NCBI GenBank assembly: GCA_964483375.1
Contig: CAZABJ010000022.1
Span: 1-40,459 of the forward strand
Direction: 5' to 3'
DNA: 40,459 bases
Source of the DNA: JAUIEH01 sp964483375
Lineage (GTDB): Bacteria > Pseudomonadota > Alphaproteobacteria > Caulobacterales > Maricaulaceae
In this document: one piece after another, positions 15,818 to 24,789 of the stretch
Position numbering within the stretch: the first letter of the stretch is position 1
How the letters are laid out: each line of letters begins with the position of its first letter
Notes under the pieces: model-generated
The model's database searches: none
Told to the model about the DNA's origin: nothing
What the model saw: only the letters and a program-made list of their open reading frames with translations
Program-made: the position numbers and the translations under genes

Positions 15818-15969
15818 TCGGCCCTCTCCCCGCGATCCCCAAAGGTGGGCGGGGTTGTAGACGCGCAAGCGCGCCGTGACCAGACGTGCCCATTTGCGAT
15901 ACATGCGCACAGGGCGGCGGTCCGCATCTGCGATCCGTCGCTAAGCGAAGGGATTGCGTCGCTTTTCGC

Positions 15970-17190
15970 TCAGCTGCGCCGGCCGAAAACCAGCCGTGCG
16001 GTCCGTTCGGCGGCGGAAAAGTCCGCGTCGTCGGTCTCAGGATCGTCCAGCATCGCCGCCAGCGCAGGCGACAACGCAGACGTCAACGACCAGTTCCAGT
16101 AACGCAGCACCGTCTGGGCTTTGTCGGGAGACAGCGTGTCGAACGTCTCATTGGCCCGCGCCCAGACAGGGTCTTCGCCAAGCTCTCGCCGGGCGGCGCG
16201 CCAAAGCAACTCCAAGCCCGCGCGCTTCAGCCCCGTCGCTTTGCACAGAACCGCCAAAGGCTCCCCGCCCAGGTCGGTGAAAATTTGCGCGCCGGTGGCC
16301 GGCTTCAGCCCGCACAGATAAGAAATCTCTTCGACCCGCACCCGATTGAGACCGTGTTCGGCGGCCTCCGCAGCGAGCGCCTCAAGGCTCTCATAGTCGC
16401 TTCTCTCAAGCGCCGCGCGGTTGCGCTGGCGGCGCTCGATGAATTGCAACGCTTTGCGAGTGAGCGGATCCGACCAGCCCTCTTCCGCCGCAATGCGGAA
16501 GATGTCCGAAACGACCTCCTGCAAAACATGCCTGTCCACCGCGAAGCGCCGCAGCAGGACCCGGCGACTGTCCGCGTCGGACCACCAAAACAGCGCCAAG
16601 CCTTGGCTCGGCCGCAGCTCTTCCCGCTTCACCAAGAGCGGACAATAGGCATGCCGCTCGCGGCTGTCGGCGACGATGCGCTCCACCGTCGGCGCGGAGA
16701 GCTTGGCGTTGGCGTTGCGCAGCAGGGTTTCAATCACCGCCGGCTCGCGAAAGTCCGCGACGGCGTCGGCCACCAATTCGGGCACCTTGCGCCGTGCGGC
16801 GATGAGGCGGCGATGGTCCGGCCCCGCGGCCCGCGCGGTCGCGACCAAATCGGACTCGCTCAAGCCCTCGCAGTCCTCGAGGATCGGACGGGCCACCTCG
16901 ATGTCGTCGCGGCAGAGAAAGCGAATGAGCGCGGTCGGCGCTTCAGACAACGCCGCCACCCTGCGCGCGCACCGCTCTCGCAGATCCTGATCGCCGTCGC
17001 GCAGCATCTCAATCAAGAGATCGCCGGTGATGTGTCGTTCCTGCGGGGTGATCCGCGAGGTGGGAATGCACACGATGTCGGCCAGCCGTTTGGTCAGCAT
17101 CACCCGCGAGCGGGAAGCGACCGCTTGGGTAGCGTCAAGGGTGAGCGGGTCGTTCTCGGTCGACATGCGCGCGTCCGCAGCTTTCAGCAT
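15970..17190 (-). CDS. DUF2336 domain protein
   Basis: A 406-residue soluble, mostly helical protein matching DUF2336. The family start pattern LTKRLADIVCIPTSRITPQE is followed by DLLIEMLRDGDQDLRERCAR and repeated short helical hairpins resembling HEAT repeats (RPILEDCEGLSESDLVATA, AVADFREPAVIETLLRNANA). It has no signal or membrane segment. The family is common in Alphaproteobacteria and has no established biochemical role; a scaffold function would suit the repeat-like helices. ATG 17190 is used; ATG 17166 is an alternative, and neither has a convincing ribosome-binding site. It lies upstream of the Mrp-type operon on the same strand. Confidence 0.78.
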   Translation of the reverse strand: MLKAADARMSTENDPLTLDATQAVASRSRVMLTKRLADIVCIPTSRITPQERHITGDLLIEMLRDGDQDLRERCARRVAALSEAPTALIRFLCRDDIEVARPILEDCEGLSESDLVATARAAGPDHRRLIAARRKVPELVADAVADFREPAVIETLLRNANAKLSAPTVERIVADSRERHAYCPLLVKREELRPSQGLALFWWSDADSRRVLLRRFAVDRHVLQEVVSDIFRIAAEEGWSDPLTRKALQFIERRQRNRAALERSDYESLEALAAEAAEHGLNRVRVEEISYLCGLKPATGAQIFTDLGGEPLAVLCKATGLKRAGLELLWRAARRELGEDPVWARANETFDTLSPDKAQTVLRYWNWSLTSALSPALAAMLDDPETDDADFSAAERTARLVFGRRS

Positions 17191-17227
17191 GGAGCGCGCA
17201 TTTCATCGCGACGTCGTTAATCAAGCG

Positions 17228-17260
17228 TGAGCGCGCGCCGAAACCCTGCGCGCGCGCTCA
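17228..17260 (-). terminator. Strong GC-rich hairpin downstream of the DoxX gene
   Basis: TGAGCGCGCGC (17228-17238) and GCGCGCGCTCA (17250-17260) are perfect 11-base inverted repeats with an 11-base loop. They start 9 bases after the stop of the DoxX gene and precede the DUF2336 start. Only a weak T-rich stretch (TTGATT) follows on the minus strand, so it may act as a terminator or as a 3' stabilising hairpin. Confidence 0.5.
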
Positions 17261-17269
17261 GCGTGACAG

Positions 17270-17761
17270 TCAGGACGCTTTGGCGTGGGCGCGGGTGAGC
17301 GCCAGGTTGGTCAGCGCCACGGCGAACATCACCAGCGCAATAATGAAGAGCACAGGGGAATACTCAGAGGCGGGCGGGAAATCGGCGACGACCGACCCCG
17401 CGGCTTCGGACGCCAGCGTCCAAGGCGCGCCGTCAGAGCCTTCGGCGAAGCCGCCCGGCGTGTTGATGCCCAGATAGGGGCTGATGTGGAACACGATGGC
17501 GCCGCCGATCACGCCCAATCCAAGCAACCCGCCAAGCATGCGCGTGGCGGGCAAGATGATGAGGAGCCCCGCCAGGATTTCCGCTGCGCCGGTGACAGAG
17601 TTCAACGCTGGGTGAAACAGGCCCTGCAGCGGCAGATTTTGCGCCGCCGCGTTGGCTTCGATGAACTGGAAGATATGCGCGCCGGAGAACTTCATAGCGC
17701 CGAACGCGATGAGAAACAGGCCGAGCGCAAGCGCAACGCCCCAGCGAACAATGTTGGTCAT
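17270..17761 (-). CDS. DoxX family membrane protein
   Basis: A 163-residue protein with four membrane helices in the DoxX arrangement: WGVALALGLFLIAFGAMKFSG, GAAEILAGLLIILPATRMLG, LGLGVIGGAIVFHISPYLG and a C-terminal FIIALVMFAVALTNLAL. The KFSG.HIFQFIEANA segment after the first helix is typical of this group. The cellular role of most DoxX proteins is unclear; some take part in redox or thiol stress responses. Start ATG 17761 directly precedes the first helix and has GGAG upstream; the frame extends to 17839 without support. It is divergent from the MFS gene across 107 bases, so the two may share a control region. Confidence 0.75.
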   Translation of the reverse strand: MTNIVRWGVALALGLFLIAFGAMKFSGAHIFQFIEANAAAQNLPLQGLFHPALNSVTGAAEILAGLLIILPATRMLGGLLGLGVIGGAIVFHISPYLGINTPGGFAEGSDGAPWTLASEAAGSVVADFPPASEYSPVLFIIALVMFAVALTNLALTRAHAKAS

Positions 17762-17868
17762 GTGAGGCTCCACGGTATATCTGCGGTGTGCCAACCGCTC
17801 CTGGAGGGGAATGTGACCGCTGCGGCCTCTCTGCGCCACACTCGTCTATTCACAAGGTCGCTAGACGG

Positions 17869-19176
17869 ATGCGAGACGCGCCGCACGCCGTGGGGCCGCG
17901 CTTGAGCCGTCGGCGCTCCCGGCCCTTTGCGGCGTATCTCGGCACCCAGGCCAGTTGGTTTTTCGCCTTCGGCCTGCAAAGCGTGTTGGTGCCGTTCGCC
18001 GCTAAGCGCTTGCTGGGCGCGTCTGATGCGGAGTTCGGCATCGTTCAAGCCTCGCTCATGGCCCCGATCGGGTTTTTGATCCTGTTCGCCGGGGTGCTTG
18101 CGGAGCGGGTGGACAGGCGCACCCTGCTCATCGTTCTACACGCCGTGGCGTTCATTCCGCCGACGATCTTGGCCTTTCTGGCCTACGCCAATCTGTGGAG
18201 CATTCCATGGCTGATCGTGTACGGGCTCGCCATGGGCACAGTGGGCGCTTTGATGATGCCGACCCGCGACGCGGCTCTGAATGCGGCGGCGGAAGCCTCG
18301 CGCGGCGACATTTCCATCCAGCGCGCCGTGGTGCTGGCCAGCCTCATCCAGTTCAGCGCGCAAATCATCGGCATGGGCGCGGCGACTTTGGCGAAACTGG
18401 TGGAGCGCATCCCGCTGTTCGGCGGCGGAGCGGAGCTGCCGCGGCTGGAGACCGCCGCTTTGATGCTGATCCAAGGCGTCGTGCTCAGCGTCGGCGGCAT
18501 CGCAGCCTTTTTCCTGCCGCCCCTCAAGGCGCACAGCGCCCGCGTGGCGGCATCGGTGCGTCAAGAACTGTTCGAGGGGCTGGCGATCGTCTGGAAGTCT
18601 CCCGTCATCCGGCCCATGGCGCTGTGCATGGTCGGCGTGGGGGTGTTCGTGATCGGCATGGCGTTTTTCGTTTTGTTGCCGCTGTTGGTGCTGAACGAAT
18701 TCGGAGGGGGGCTGAGCGAGCTCTCAACCGCGCTGATCGTGTTCTGGCTCGGCGCGGCGATGGCCACCACGGCGCTCGCGCGGTTCACCCATGTGCGCCG
18801 CCCCGGGCGGCCCTTGGTCGGCGCGCTTGGCCTGGGAGCGGCTTCCTTGGCGGCGTTCGCGTTTGAGCCGCCTTTCCCGGTGGTGGTGGCGCTGGTGTTT
18901 TTCTGGGGCGTTTCGGGCGGCGTCGGCATCGCCATGAGCCGCTCCATCGTGCAGGAGGCCGCCCCGCCCCAGGCGCTGGCGCGGGTGCTGTCGATTTACC
19001 AGCTCGGGTTCGTCGCGGGCGCGCCGATCGGCATGGTCATCATGGGCTTCATCGTGGAGCATTACGGTCCGCGCACCGGCGCGTTCATGGCGATGGGCGG
19101 CGTGCTCGCGCTCGCCGCCTGGCTTGGCCTGATGACCCCTATCGGGCGCATGAGCGCGGCCCATCGCGCCGCATAG
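17869..19176 (+). CDS. MFS exporter, EntS/MFS_3-like
   Basis: A 435-residue transporter with about 12 membrane helices. The N-terminal half has the MFS loop motif FAGVLAERVDRRTLLIV between helices two and three and the segment ALMMPTRDAALNAAAEAS, which matches the position and style of the P-x-R-x-A motif of MFS_3/EntS-type exporters. The central cytoplasmic loop (LKAHSARVAASVRQELFEG) separates the two halves. Such proteins export siderophores or drugs by proton antiport; the substrate here is unknown. Start ATG 17869 is preferred because residues before it (from GTG 17788) are Cys/His-rich and would overlap the DoxX promoter region. Confidence 0.8.
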   Translation: MRDAPHAVGPRLSRRRSRPFAAYLGTQASWFFAFGLQSVLVPFAAKRLLGASDAEFGIVQASLMAPIGFLILFAGVLAERVDRRTLLIVLHAVAFIPPTILAFLAYANLWSIPWLIVYGLAMGTVGALMMPTRDAALNAAAEASRGDISIQRAVVLASLIQFSAQIIGMGAATLAKLVERIPLFGGGAELPRLETAALMLIQGVVLSVGGIAAFFLPPLKAHSARVAASVRQELFEGLAIVWKSPVIRPMALCMVGVGVFVIGMAFFVLLPLLVLNEFGGGLSELSTALIVFWLGAAMATTALARFTHVRRPGRPLVGALGLGAASLAAFAFEPPFPVVVALVFFWGVSGGVGIAMSRSIVQEAAPPQALARVLSIYQLGFVAGAPIGMVIMGFIVEHYGPRTGAFMAMGGVLALAAWLGLMTPIGRMSAAHRAA

Positions 19177-19271
19177 CTGGACAATGCGCCTGAACGGCTC
19201 GACAGTCCCAGGCAAAAGAGCCTGCGCTCCGGTTCAACCCGCTTCGCCGCTCGACAGCTAAGGTTTCCGTC

Positions 19272-21416
19272 ATGACAAAGCGCTCCCCGCCGCGCGCCGC
19301 GCGCCGCCCCGTCACTTTGCAGGCTCACGGCTATGAGAGGGTCGACGACTACGCCTGGCTGCGCGTGGAGAATTGGCGGGAGGTGATGCAGGACCCCACG
19401 CTCCTGGACGCCGAAGTCCGGGCGCATCTGGAGGCGGAAAACGCCTATGCCGAGGCGGCGTTGTCGGACCGCCAACCGCTCATCGACGCGTTGTTCGAAG
19501 AAATGAAGGCGCGCATCAAAGAAGATGACGAGAGCGTTCCCGCTCCCGACGGTCCGTACGCCTATTATTCCCGACACCGCAAAGGCGGGCAGTACCCCAT
19601 CTTCGCCCGGAAAAACTGGGACGCCAAAGCGCGGGTCGCCTATGGCGAAGAAACGGTTTTACTCGACGGGGACGCCGCAGCGGAGGGTCACGACTATCTG
19701 TCCATCGGCGGGCTTGAGCACAGCCCCGACCACACGCTGATCGCTTACGCCGTCGATACGGCGGGCTCGGAATTCTACGACATTCGCTTCCTCGATATCG
19801 CCACAGGGGAAGAGCTGCCTGACCGATTGGCTCAGTCCGCCGGCGATTTTGTTTGGGCGAATGACAGCCGCACGCTGTTTTGGGTCAAGCGCGACGAGAA
19901 CTCGCGTCCGGCGATGGTCTTCCGTCACCGCCTGGGCGAGGACCCCGCGAATGACGAGCTCATTTACGAGGAAAAGGACCCGGGCTTTTTTGTCAGCGTG
20001 GGCAAGAGCGACAGCGAACGCTTTGTGATCATCAACACTCACAATCACTCGACGACCGAACTCTACGTGCTTGAGGCCGACGCCCCTGACGGCGCGTTTC
20101 GACTCATCGAGCCTCGCACGCCCGATATCGAGTACGACATCGCCGACCATGGCGACACCTTCTACGTCCTCACCAACGCCGACGGCGCGGTGGACTTCAA
20201 GCTCATGACCGCGCCCATCGACGCCCCGCAGCGGTCCAACTGGAAAGCATGGATTCCTGAACGCGAGGGCGTATTCGTCCTGGGCCAGGAAACCTATGCG
20301 AACCATCACGTGCGGATGGAGCGGGTGCAGGGACTGCCGCGCGTCATTGTCCGCCGTCTATCGGACGGCGAGGAGCATGTCATCGCGATGGACGAGGAAG
20401 CCTATGCCTTAGGCTTCGGCGGCTCCCTGGAATATGACACCCATGTGGTCCGGCTCGCCTACGCCTCTCCGACCACCCCCGACCAGGTCTATGACTATGA
20501 CATGGAGACGCGGGAACGGCGTTTGCTCAAAACCCGCCAGGTGCCCTCTGGACACGACCCCGCGAACTATGTGGCGCGGCGCATTTTCGCCAGCGCGCCA
20601 GACGGGGCGAGCGTGCCGATCACCATCGTTCATCATGTGCGGACGCCGATCGACGGCGCCGCGCCGGCGGTCCTTTACGGCTATGGAAGCTACGGCATCA
20701 CCATCCCCGCCGATTTCCGCACAAGCCGCCTCTCTTTGATCGACCGCGGCTTCGTTTACGCCATCGCCCATGTGCGCGGCGGTTCAGAGAAAGGCTATCG
20801 GTGGTACCTGGACGGCAAGTTGGATCAGAAGATCAACACCTTCGCCGACTACCTCGCCGCCGCCGACGCGCTAGTGGCCGAGGGCTTCGCCGCGAAAGGC
20901 AAGCTTGTCGCCATCGGCGGGTCAGCCGGCGGCTTGTTGGTGGGCGCGGCGTTGAACATGCGCCCTGAGGCGTTCGCTGGCGCTGTGGCCGCAGTGCCCT
21001 TTGTAGACGTCCTCACGACGATGAGCGACGCGGACCTCCCTCTCACCCCGCCGGAATGGCCCGAATGGGGCAATCCGATCGAAAGCGCGGAGGCCTACCA
21101 GACCATCGCGGGCTACAGCCCCTACGACAATGTGGCGGCGCGGGCGTACCCGCCCGTTTTGGCCACCGCCGGGCTTACCGACCCGCGGGTGACGTATTGG
21201 GAGCCGGCGAAATGGGTCGCCAAGCTGCGCGATTGTTCGACCTCGGGCAATCCTACGCTGCTCAAGATCAATATGGACGCCGGCCATGGCGGTGCGTCGG
21301 GGCGGTGGGATTCGCTCAAGGAAACCGCGTTCGAGTTCGCCTTCGCCCTTGACGTCGCCGATCTCGCCGATCGCGCGCCTTATCCGCGCGCTTCAACGGA
21401 GCCCGCGGACACCTAA
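19272..21416 (+). CDS. ptrB: Oligopeptidase B, family S9A
   Basis: A 714-residue serine peptidase. The N-terminal segment (VTLQAHGYERVDDYAWLR) is typical of S9A enzymes and leads into a beta-propeller of about 400 residues. The C-terminal alpha/beta-hydrolase domain has nucleophile Ser551 in IGGSAGGLLVG, Asp637 in GLTDPRVTYWEP and His672 in DAGHGGASGR. The spacings 86 and 35 agree closely with E. coli oligopeptidase B (Ser532, Asp617, His652). It cuts peptides up to about 30 residues after basic residues. No signal peptide is seen, so it acts in the cytoplasm or possibly the periplasm by another route. ATG 19272 has AAGG eight bases upstream. Convergent with the TPR gene. Confidence 0.9.
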   Translation: MTKRSPPRAARRPVTLQAHGYERVDDYAWLRVENWREVMQDPTLLDAEVRAHLEAENAYAEAALSDRQPLIDALFEEMKARIKEDDESVPAPDGPYAYYSRHRKGGQYPIFARKNWDAKARVAYGEETVLLDGDAAAEGHDYLSIGGLEHSPDHTLIAYAVDTAGSEFYDIRFLDIATGEELPDRLAQSAGDFVWANDSRTLFWVKRDENSRPAMVFRHRLGEDPANDELIYEEKDPGFFVSVGKSDSERFVIINTHNHSTTELYVLEADAPDGAFRLIEPRTPDIEYDIADHGDTFYVLTNADGAVDFKLMTAPIDAPQRSNWKAWIPEREGVFVLGQETYANHHVRMERVQGLPRVIVRRLSDGEEHVIAMDEEAYALGFGGSLEYDTHVVRLAYASPTTPDQVYDYDMETRERRLLKTRQVPSGHDPANYVARRIFASAPDGASVPITIVHHVRTPIDGAAPAVLYGYGSYGITIPADFRTSRLSLIDRGFVYAIAHVRGGSEKGYRWYLDGKLDQKINTFADYLAAADALVAEGFAAKGKLVAIGGSAGGLLVGAALNMRPEAFAGAVAAVPFVDVLTTMSDADLPLTPPEWPEWGNPIESAEAYQTIAGYSPYDNVAARAYPPVLATAGLTDPRVTYWEPAKWVAKLRDCSTSGNPTLLKINMDAGHGGASGRWDSLKETAFEFAFALDVADLADRAPYPRASTEPADT

Positions 21417-21432
21417 AGAAAGCGGAACCCTC

Positions 21433-21499
21433 GCCGGCTTTGCGGGCGCCCGCGTCAATGGGCGCTCCCATCGACGCGGTTGCTGCTGGGAGAGCCGGC
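21433..21499. terminator. Extended inverted repeats between convergent genes
   Basis: Between ptrB and the TPR gene, GCCGGCT (21433-21439) pairs with AGCCGGC (21493-21499). Nested inside, CTCCCA (21465-21470) pairs with TGGGAG (21487-21492), and GCGGGCGCCCGC is self-complementary. The structure would fold in either direction and could end both transcripts, but there is no T-tract on either strand. Confidence 0.3.
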
Positions 21500-21504
21500 C
21501 AGAC

Positions 21505-23292
21505 TTAGCCCGCGTCTCCGCTCTCGGCGTCTGCTTCCGCGGCGTCATCCGTGGCGGACGCTTCATCGCCGCCCGCCGCGTCATCCGCGGCATCGGCTTG
21601 GTCGCCGCCTTCTTCTTCGGCCGCAGCCGCTTGAGCGGCCGCCGCCTCAGCCGCATCGATGGCGGCGAAATAACGGCCGGCTTCGACTTCACGGCAGTCG
21701 ATACGGCCCTCATTCTCAGCGACGACCTCACCCTCGGGAGCCGCCTCACCCTCGGCCCCCTCGCCCTCATCGGACGCGGCCTCACCTTCAGAACCCTCGC
21801 CCTCATCGGACGCGGCCTCGCCGGCAGAGCCGTTTCCAGCCGCCGGATCTAAGATGAAGTAAGCGTCCTCGCCGCGCTCCATAACCAACGTTTCAAGCAC
21901 GACCTCGTCCCGCATCAGGCGACGGCACGTTACGCGGATGCCTTCGCGATAGGTTTCGCGCTCAAACTCAACGCGCGCGCGGATCGAAGCGATTTCCGCT
22001 TCGATAAACTGAATCCACCCTTCCGCCGTGCGTCGGGAGTGCGAGAAGTTCGTCGCCTCACGGAACGCCTCAAGCGCGTGCTCCCGGTCCTCAATGGCGG
22101 TGTCGTCGCCGGCGCGCTCGTAGCGCGTATTGCCGATCACCACCCAGGCGTTGCCAGGACGATCCAAGCCGCTGGCGTTGAGCGCTTGGGTCAGAGCGTT
22201 TTCAGATTCTTCAAGACGCCCTTCCGCGTAGAAGGCTTCGCCGAGCTGCTGGTACAATTCGCCGTCGCCCGACCGTCGCGCAGCCTCCGTCAGCGGCGCG
22301 ATGGCCAGGTCAAACTCGCGCGCTTGGCGGTAGAGCCGAGCGAGCTTTTCGTAGTTGCGCTGCGAGCGTTCAACGCGGCCGGCGTTCATTTCACGCTCAA
22401 GGATCCGCGCGGCGCGATAGGGCACGCCGTAATAGCTGTAATAATCGACGATGCGCATGATTTCGCGCTCTTCGTCGAACATGCCGTTGAGATACATGAT
22501 TTTGTTGATCTCAAAGGCGCGGTCTTCGCGCCCGGCTTCCGCGTAAAGGGCCGCGATTGAGAGCCAAATCGAGCGGTCCTGCGGGAACAGCTGCACCATC
22601 TCCTGCAGCAGCTCGGCCCGCTCCCGCGGCATATTCAGTTCGGTGTAAAGGTAGTTCAGCACGTCGTAGTGGCGACGTTCCGGCGGGCTCGCCAGAGCAA
22701 ACGCCGACCGACCATGCGGCAGCGCGCGGCTCAGTTGGTTCAGCTCGGAATACGCCGCGACAAGGTTCAAGTGGATTTGCGGAGAAGGCTCCCCGCCCCG
22801 GCTGAGCCAGTCCTCCAACTCGCGCGCCGCAACCGCGTAGTTCTCGTTCTGCAGCTCGATCTGACCGATATTGAACTGGAGGTTCATGTCCTCCTGTTCC
22901 GTCAAGGCGCCGGTGTTCCGCGCTGCACTCCAATCATTGATGGTGCTGCGGGGCTGGTCGAGTTCGTAATTGACGTTGCCGCGCAGCTGCAGAATCACAG
23001 CGAGCTCATAAGGCGTGATGTCGTCGAAGCCGGCCGCTTCGTTGAGAATGCCCAGCGCGGCGCTGAACTGCTGCGGTTCTGCGTCTAGAAGCTCTTGAAC
23101 TTCCAGAACCATCTCGCCGATGCGGCGGGAGAATGTCCGGTTCTCGGCGTCGCCGGCGCTGGCGTTCTCATCGTCATTTCGCGAGCGCTGGGCGTCCGCG
23201 CTGGTCGCAACCGCGCCCGCCGCGATCACCGCAGCCAAGGTCGCCGCCGCAAAGGCGCGCCAGAAGCGTGAGAATTGAACCGTCATCGTCAT
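21505..23292 (-). CDS. TPR-repeat protein of the TonB operon, acidic C-terminal tail
   Basis: A 595-residue exported protein. The N-terminus has a signal segment (FWRAFAAATLAAVIAAGAVA, then TSADAQ). Residues about 45-420 are helical hairpins with TPR character (AVAAREL.DWL.RGGEPSPQIHLN, AIAPLTEAARRSGDGELYQQ, LGEAFYAEGRLEESENALTQ). From about residue 490 on, the protein is a low-complexity Glu/Asp/Ala/Gly tail interrupted by CREVEAGRYFAAIDAAE. A TPR lipoprotein or periplasmic TPR protein is the usual last member of TtpC-type TonB clusters, where it supports uptake of iron complexes. Starts 23292 and 23286 are both ATG; the frame to 23361 begins with TTG and lacks support. The 151-base gap from the TonB gene suggests it may also have its own promoter. 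Confidence 0.8.
   Translation of the reverse strand: MTMTVQFSRFWRAFAAATLAAVIAAGAVATSADAQRSRNDDENASAGDAENRTFSRRIGEMVLEVQELLDAEPQQFSAALGILNEAAGFDDITPYELAVILQLRGNVNYELDQPRSTINDWSAARNTGALTEQEDMNLQFNIGQIELQNENYAVAARELEDWLSRGGEPSPQIHLNLVAAYSELNQLSRALPHGRSAFALASPPERRHYDVLNYLYTELNMPRERAELLQEMVQLFPQDRSIWLSIAALYAEAGREDRAFEINKIMYLNGMFDEEREIMRIVDYYSYYGVPYRAARILEREMNAGRVERSQRNYEKLARLYRQAREFDLAIAPLTEAARRSGDGELYQQLGEAFYAEGRLEESENALTQALNASGLDRPGNAWVVIGNTRYERAGDDTAIEDREHALEAFREATNFSHSRRTAEGWIQFIEAEIASIRARVEFERETYREGIRVTCRRLMRDEVVLETLVMERGEDAYFILDPAAGNGSAGEAASDEGEGSEGEAASDEGEGAEGEAAPEGEVVAENEGRIDCREVEAGRYFAAIDAAEAAAAQAAAAEEEGGDQADAADDAAGGDEASATDDAAEADAESGDAG
21758..21819 (-). repeat. 36-base tandem repeat encoding the acidic tail
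   Basis: A 26-base string is identical at 21758-21783 and 21794-21819, giving a 36-base period. It encodes a 12-residue unit of the form EAASDEGEG[S/A]EG in the TPR protein. Degenerate related units flank it. In-frame units like this can expand or contract without frameshift. Confidence 0.8.
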
Positions 23293-23443
23293 CGCATCTG
23301 CCCCATTCCGGACCTGGCGAACCGAGGGCGCCTCCGCCCGACCCGCCTTTCTCGTCTCCAAGGACCACCCGCCCGACAGGCTTAGGTCCGTCTCACCTTT
23401 AGGACGCTTCGCCGACCCCGCGCCGGCCGCGCCCCATTCCGTC

Positions 23444-24091
23444 TCACTCCGTCAATCGGAACGGCATCTCAACGGAAAGATTGCGTTGCACGACCGGCTC
23501 GCCGTCGACCGTCTGAGGCAGATAGCGCCAGCCTCCGATCGCGCGCGAGGCGGCGGTTTCGAACACCGCCGCGGAACAGTCGGCGCGGATATTCGCCGTG
23601 ACGCCGGTGGGCAAAACATCGAACAGCACGAAGCAATCGCCTTCGAGACCGCGGCTCGCCGCACTCATCGGATACTCCGGCCTAATGCGCACCAAAGGCT
23701 CAGCCTCACCCGAGCGTCGGAAACCAACGTCAGTCGGGATCACCGTCGTGTCCGCCGTGGGTTGGTAAGTCCAAATGTCGTCGCCGAACTCTCCCGGCAC
23801 GGAGCTCGCCGGCGCAGCGATGCGCGGCGGAGCCGGCGGCGCGGCGATGTCGTCGGGCTGCTCAGGTGGCCTGTTCCGCCGGATGATGTCCGGCGTCCCG
23901 GAGATGCGAGAGTACAATTCCAGGTTCGGCGCGGCCGCACGTTCGACGAAGGGCGGATCCTCCACCGCGATCAATGACTGCATCGCCCAGAACAAACCCG
24001 CGGTGACCAGCGCTGCGGCGGGCACGCCCAGCACCAAGCGCGCCGACAGACCGGCGGACGAAACGTGAGAATTGAGCGCAAGCGTCGTCAT
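23444..24091 (-). CDS. TonB family energy transducer, second copy
   Basis: A 215-residue TonB-like protein. It has a short cytoplasmic N-terminus, one membrane helix (LVLGVPAAALVTAGLFWAMQ, about residues 19-38), a short proline-rich linker (PPAPPRIAAPAS), and a C-terminal TonB domain with RPEYPMSAASRGLEGDCFV and later GWRYLPQTVDGEPVV. TonB links the inner-membrane ExbBD motor to outer-membrane receptors. Two cysteines in the C-terminal domain (EGDC and RADC) occur at matching positions in the neighbouring TonB copy and could form a disulfide. It follows the first TonB gene after 11 bases, probably a tandem duplication that has since diverged. Confidence 0.82.
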   Translation of the reverse strand: MTTLALNSHVSSAGLSARLVLGVPAAALVTAGLFWAMQSLIAVEDPPFVERAAAPNLELYSRISGTPDIIRRNRPPEQPDDIAAPPAPPRIAAPASSVPGEFGDDIWTYQPTADTTVIPTDVGFRRSGEAEPLVRIRPEYPMSAASRGLEGDCFVLFDVLPTGVTANIRADCSAAVFETAASRAIGGWRYLPQTVDGEPVVQRNLSVEMPFRLTE

Positions 24092-24102
24092 CTCAACACT
24101 CC

Positions 24103-24759
24103 CTATTCGGTGAGCGTGAACGGGAATTCGACCTGCAAGTTCCGGCGCATGACCGCTTGGCCTTCCGCGATCCGCGGCTGGTAGCGCCAGCCCTCGACCG
24201 CGCGGATGGAGGCCCGGGCGAAGAGGTCCGAGGAGCAGCTGGCGCGAACGTTCGCGGTGGTGCCGTCAGGGTTCACGTCGAAGGTGACCAAGCAGTTGCC
24301 CTCAAGCCCGCGTTCCGCCGCGCGTCGAGGATATTGCGGCTCCAGACGAACCAGCGGCTGTTCTTCCCGGTCGTTGATGACGACCTGGAAATCGCCGCGA
24401 CCCACGTCTTGAGGCTGAATGTCCGGCAAGGCGCCGAGCACCGTGGCGAGACCTTCATTCGGACGCTCAGCCCGCGCGGCTTCAATGCGAGGCGGCGGCG
24501 GAGGCGTGTTCACTTCACGCGGCTGCTGCGGGCGACGTTGGTCACGGCGAATATCGGAATCTTCGCGCTCCGAAGCGATCTCAAAGTTCACCGCTTCGCT
24601 GCGATCGAATTCGGGGTCTTCGTCGTTTCGGATCAACGACGCCATAAGCAGAAACAGGCCGACGGTGATGCCGACGGCAAACGGCAGGCCGCCAAGGACG
24701 CGAATGACGCCGCCGAAGCCGCTGCCGCCGGTAATGCTGGTGGTGGTCGCCGTCGCCAT
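24103..24759 (-). CDS. TonB family energy transducer, first copy
   Basis: A 218-residue TonB-like protein with a membrane helix (LPFAVGITVGLFLLMASLI, about residues 25-43), a charged and then proline-rich linker (NTPPPPPRIEAAR), and a C-terminal domain with EPQYPRRAAERGLEGNCLV and GWRYQPRIAEGQAVM. Two cysteines (EGNC, RASC) match those of the second copy. The linker is shorter than in E. coli TonB, as in TonB2-type proteins that work with TtpC. It lies 30 bases after the second exbD and 11 bases before the second tonB. Confidence 0.85.
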   Translation of the reverse strand: MATATTTSITGGSGFGGVIRVLGGLPFAVGITVGLFLLMASLIRNDEDPEFDRSEAVNFEIASEREDSDIRRDQRRPQQPREVNTPPPPPRIEAARAERPNEGLATVLGALPDIQPQDVGRGDFQVVINDREEQPLVRLEPQYPRRAAERGLEGNCLVTFDVNPDGTTANVRASCSSDLFARASIRAVEGWRYQPRIAEGQAVMRRNLQVEFPFTLTE

Positions 24760-24789
24760 GACGCGCTCTCCCTGACCTGTTGGTCGCGG

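Noticed and set aside
15886..17220. 444-codon open frame on the plus strand
   Set aside because: It lies antisense over the DUF2336 gene, has the Arg/Gln/His/Pro-rich composition of a GC-rich shadow frame and no recognisable domain.
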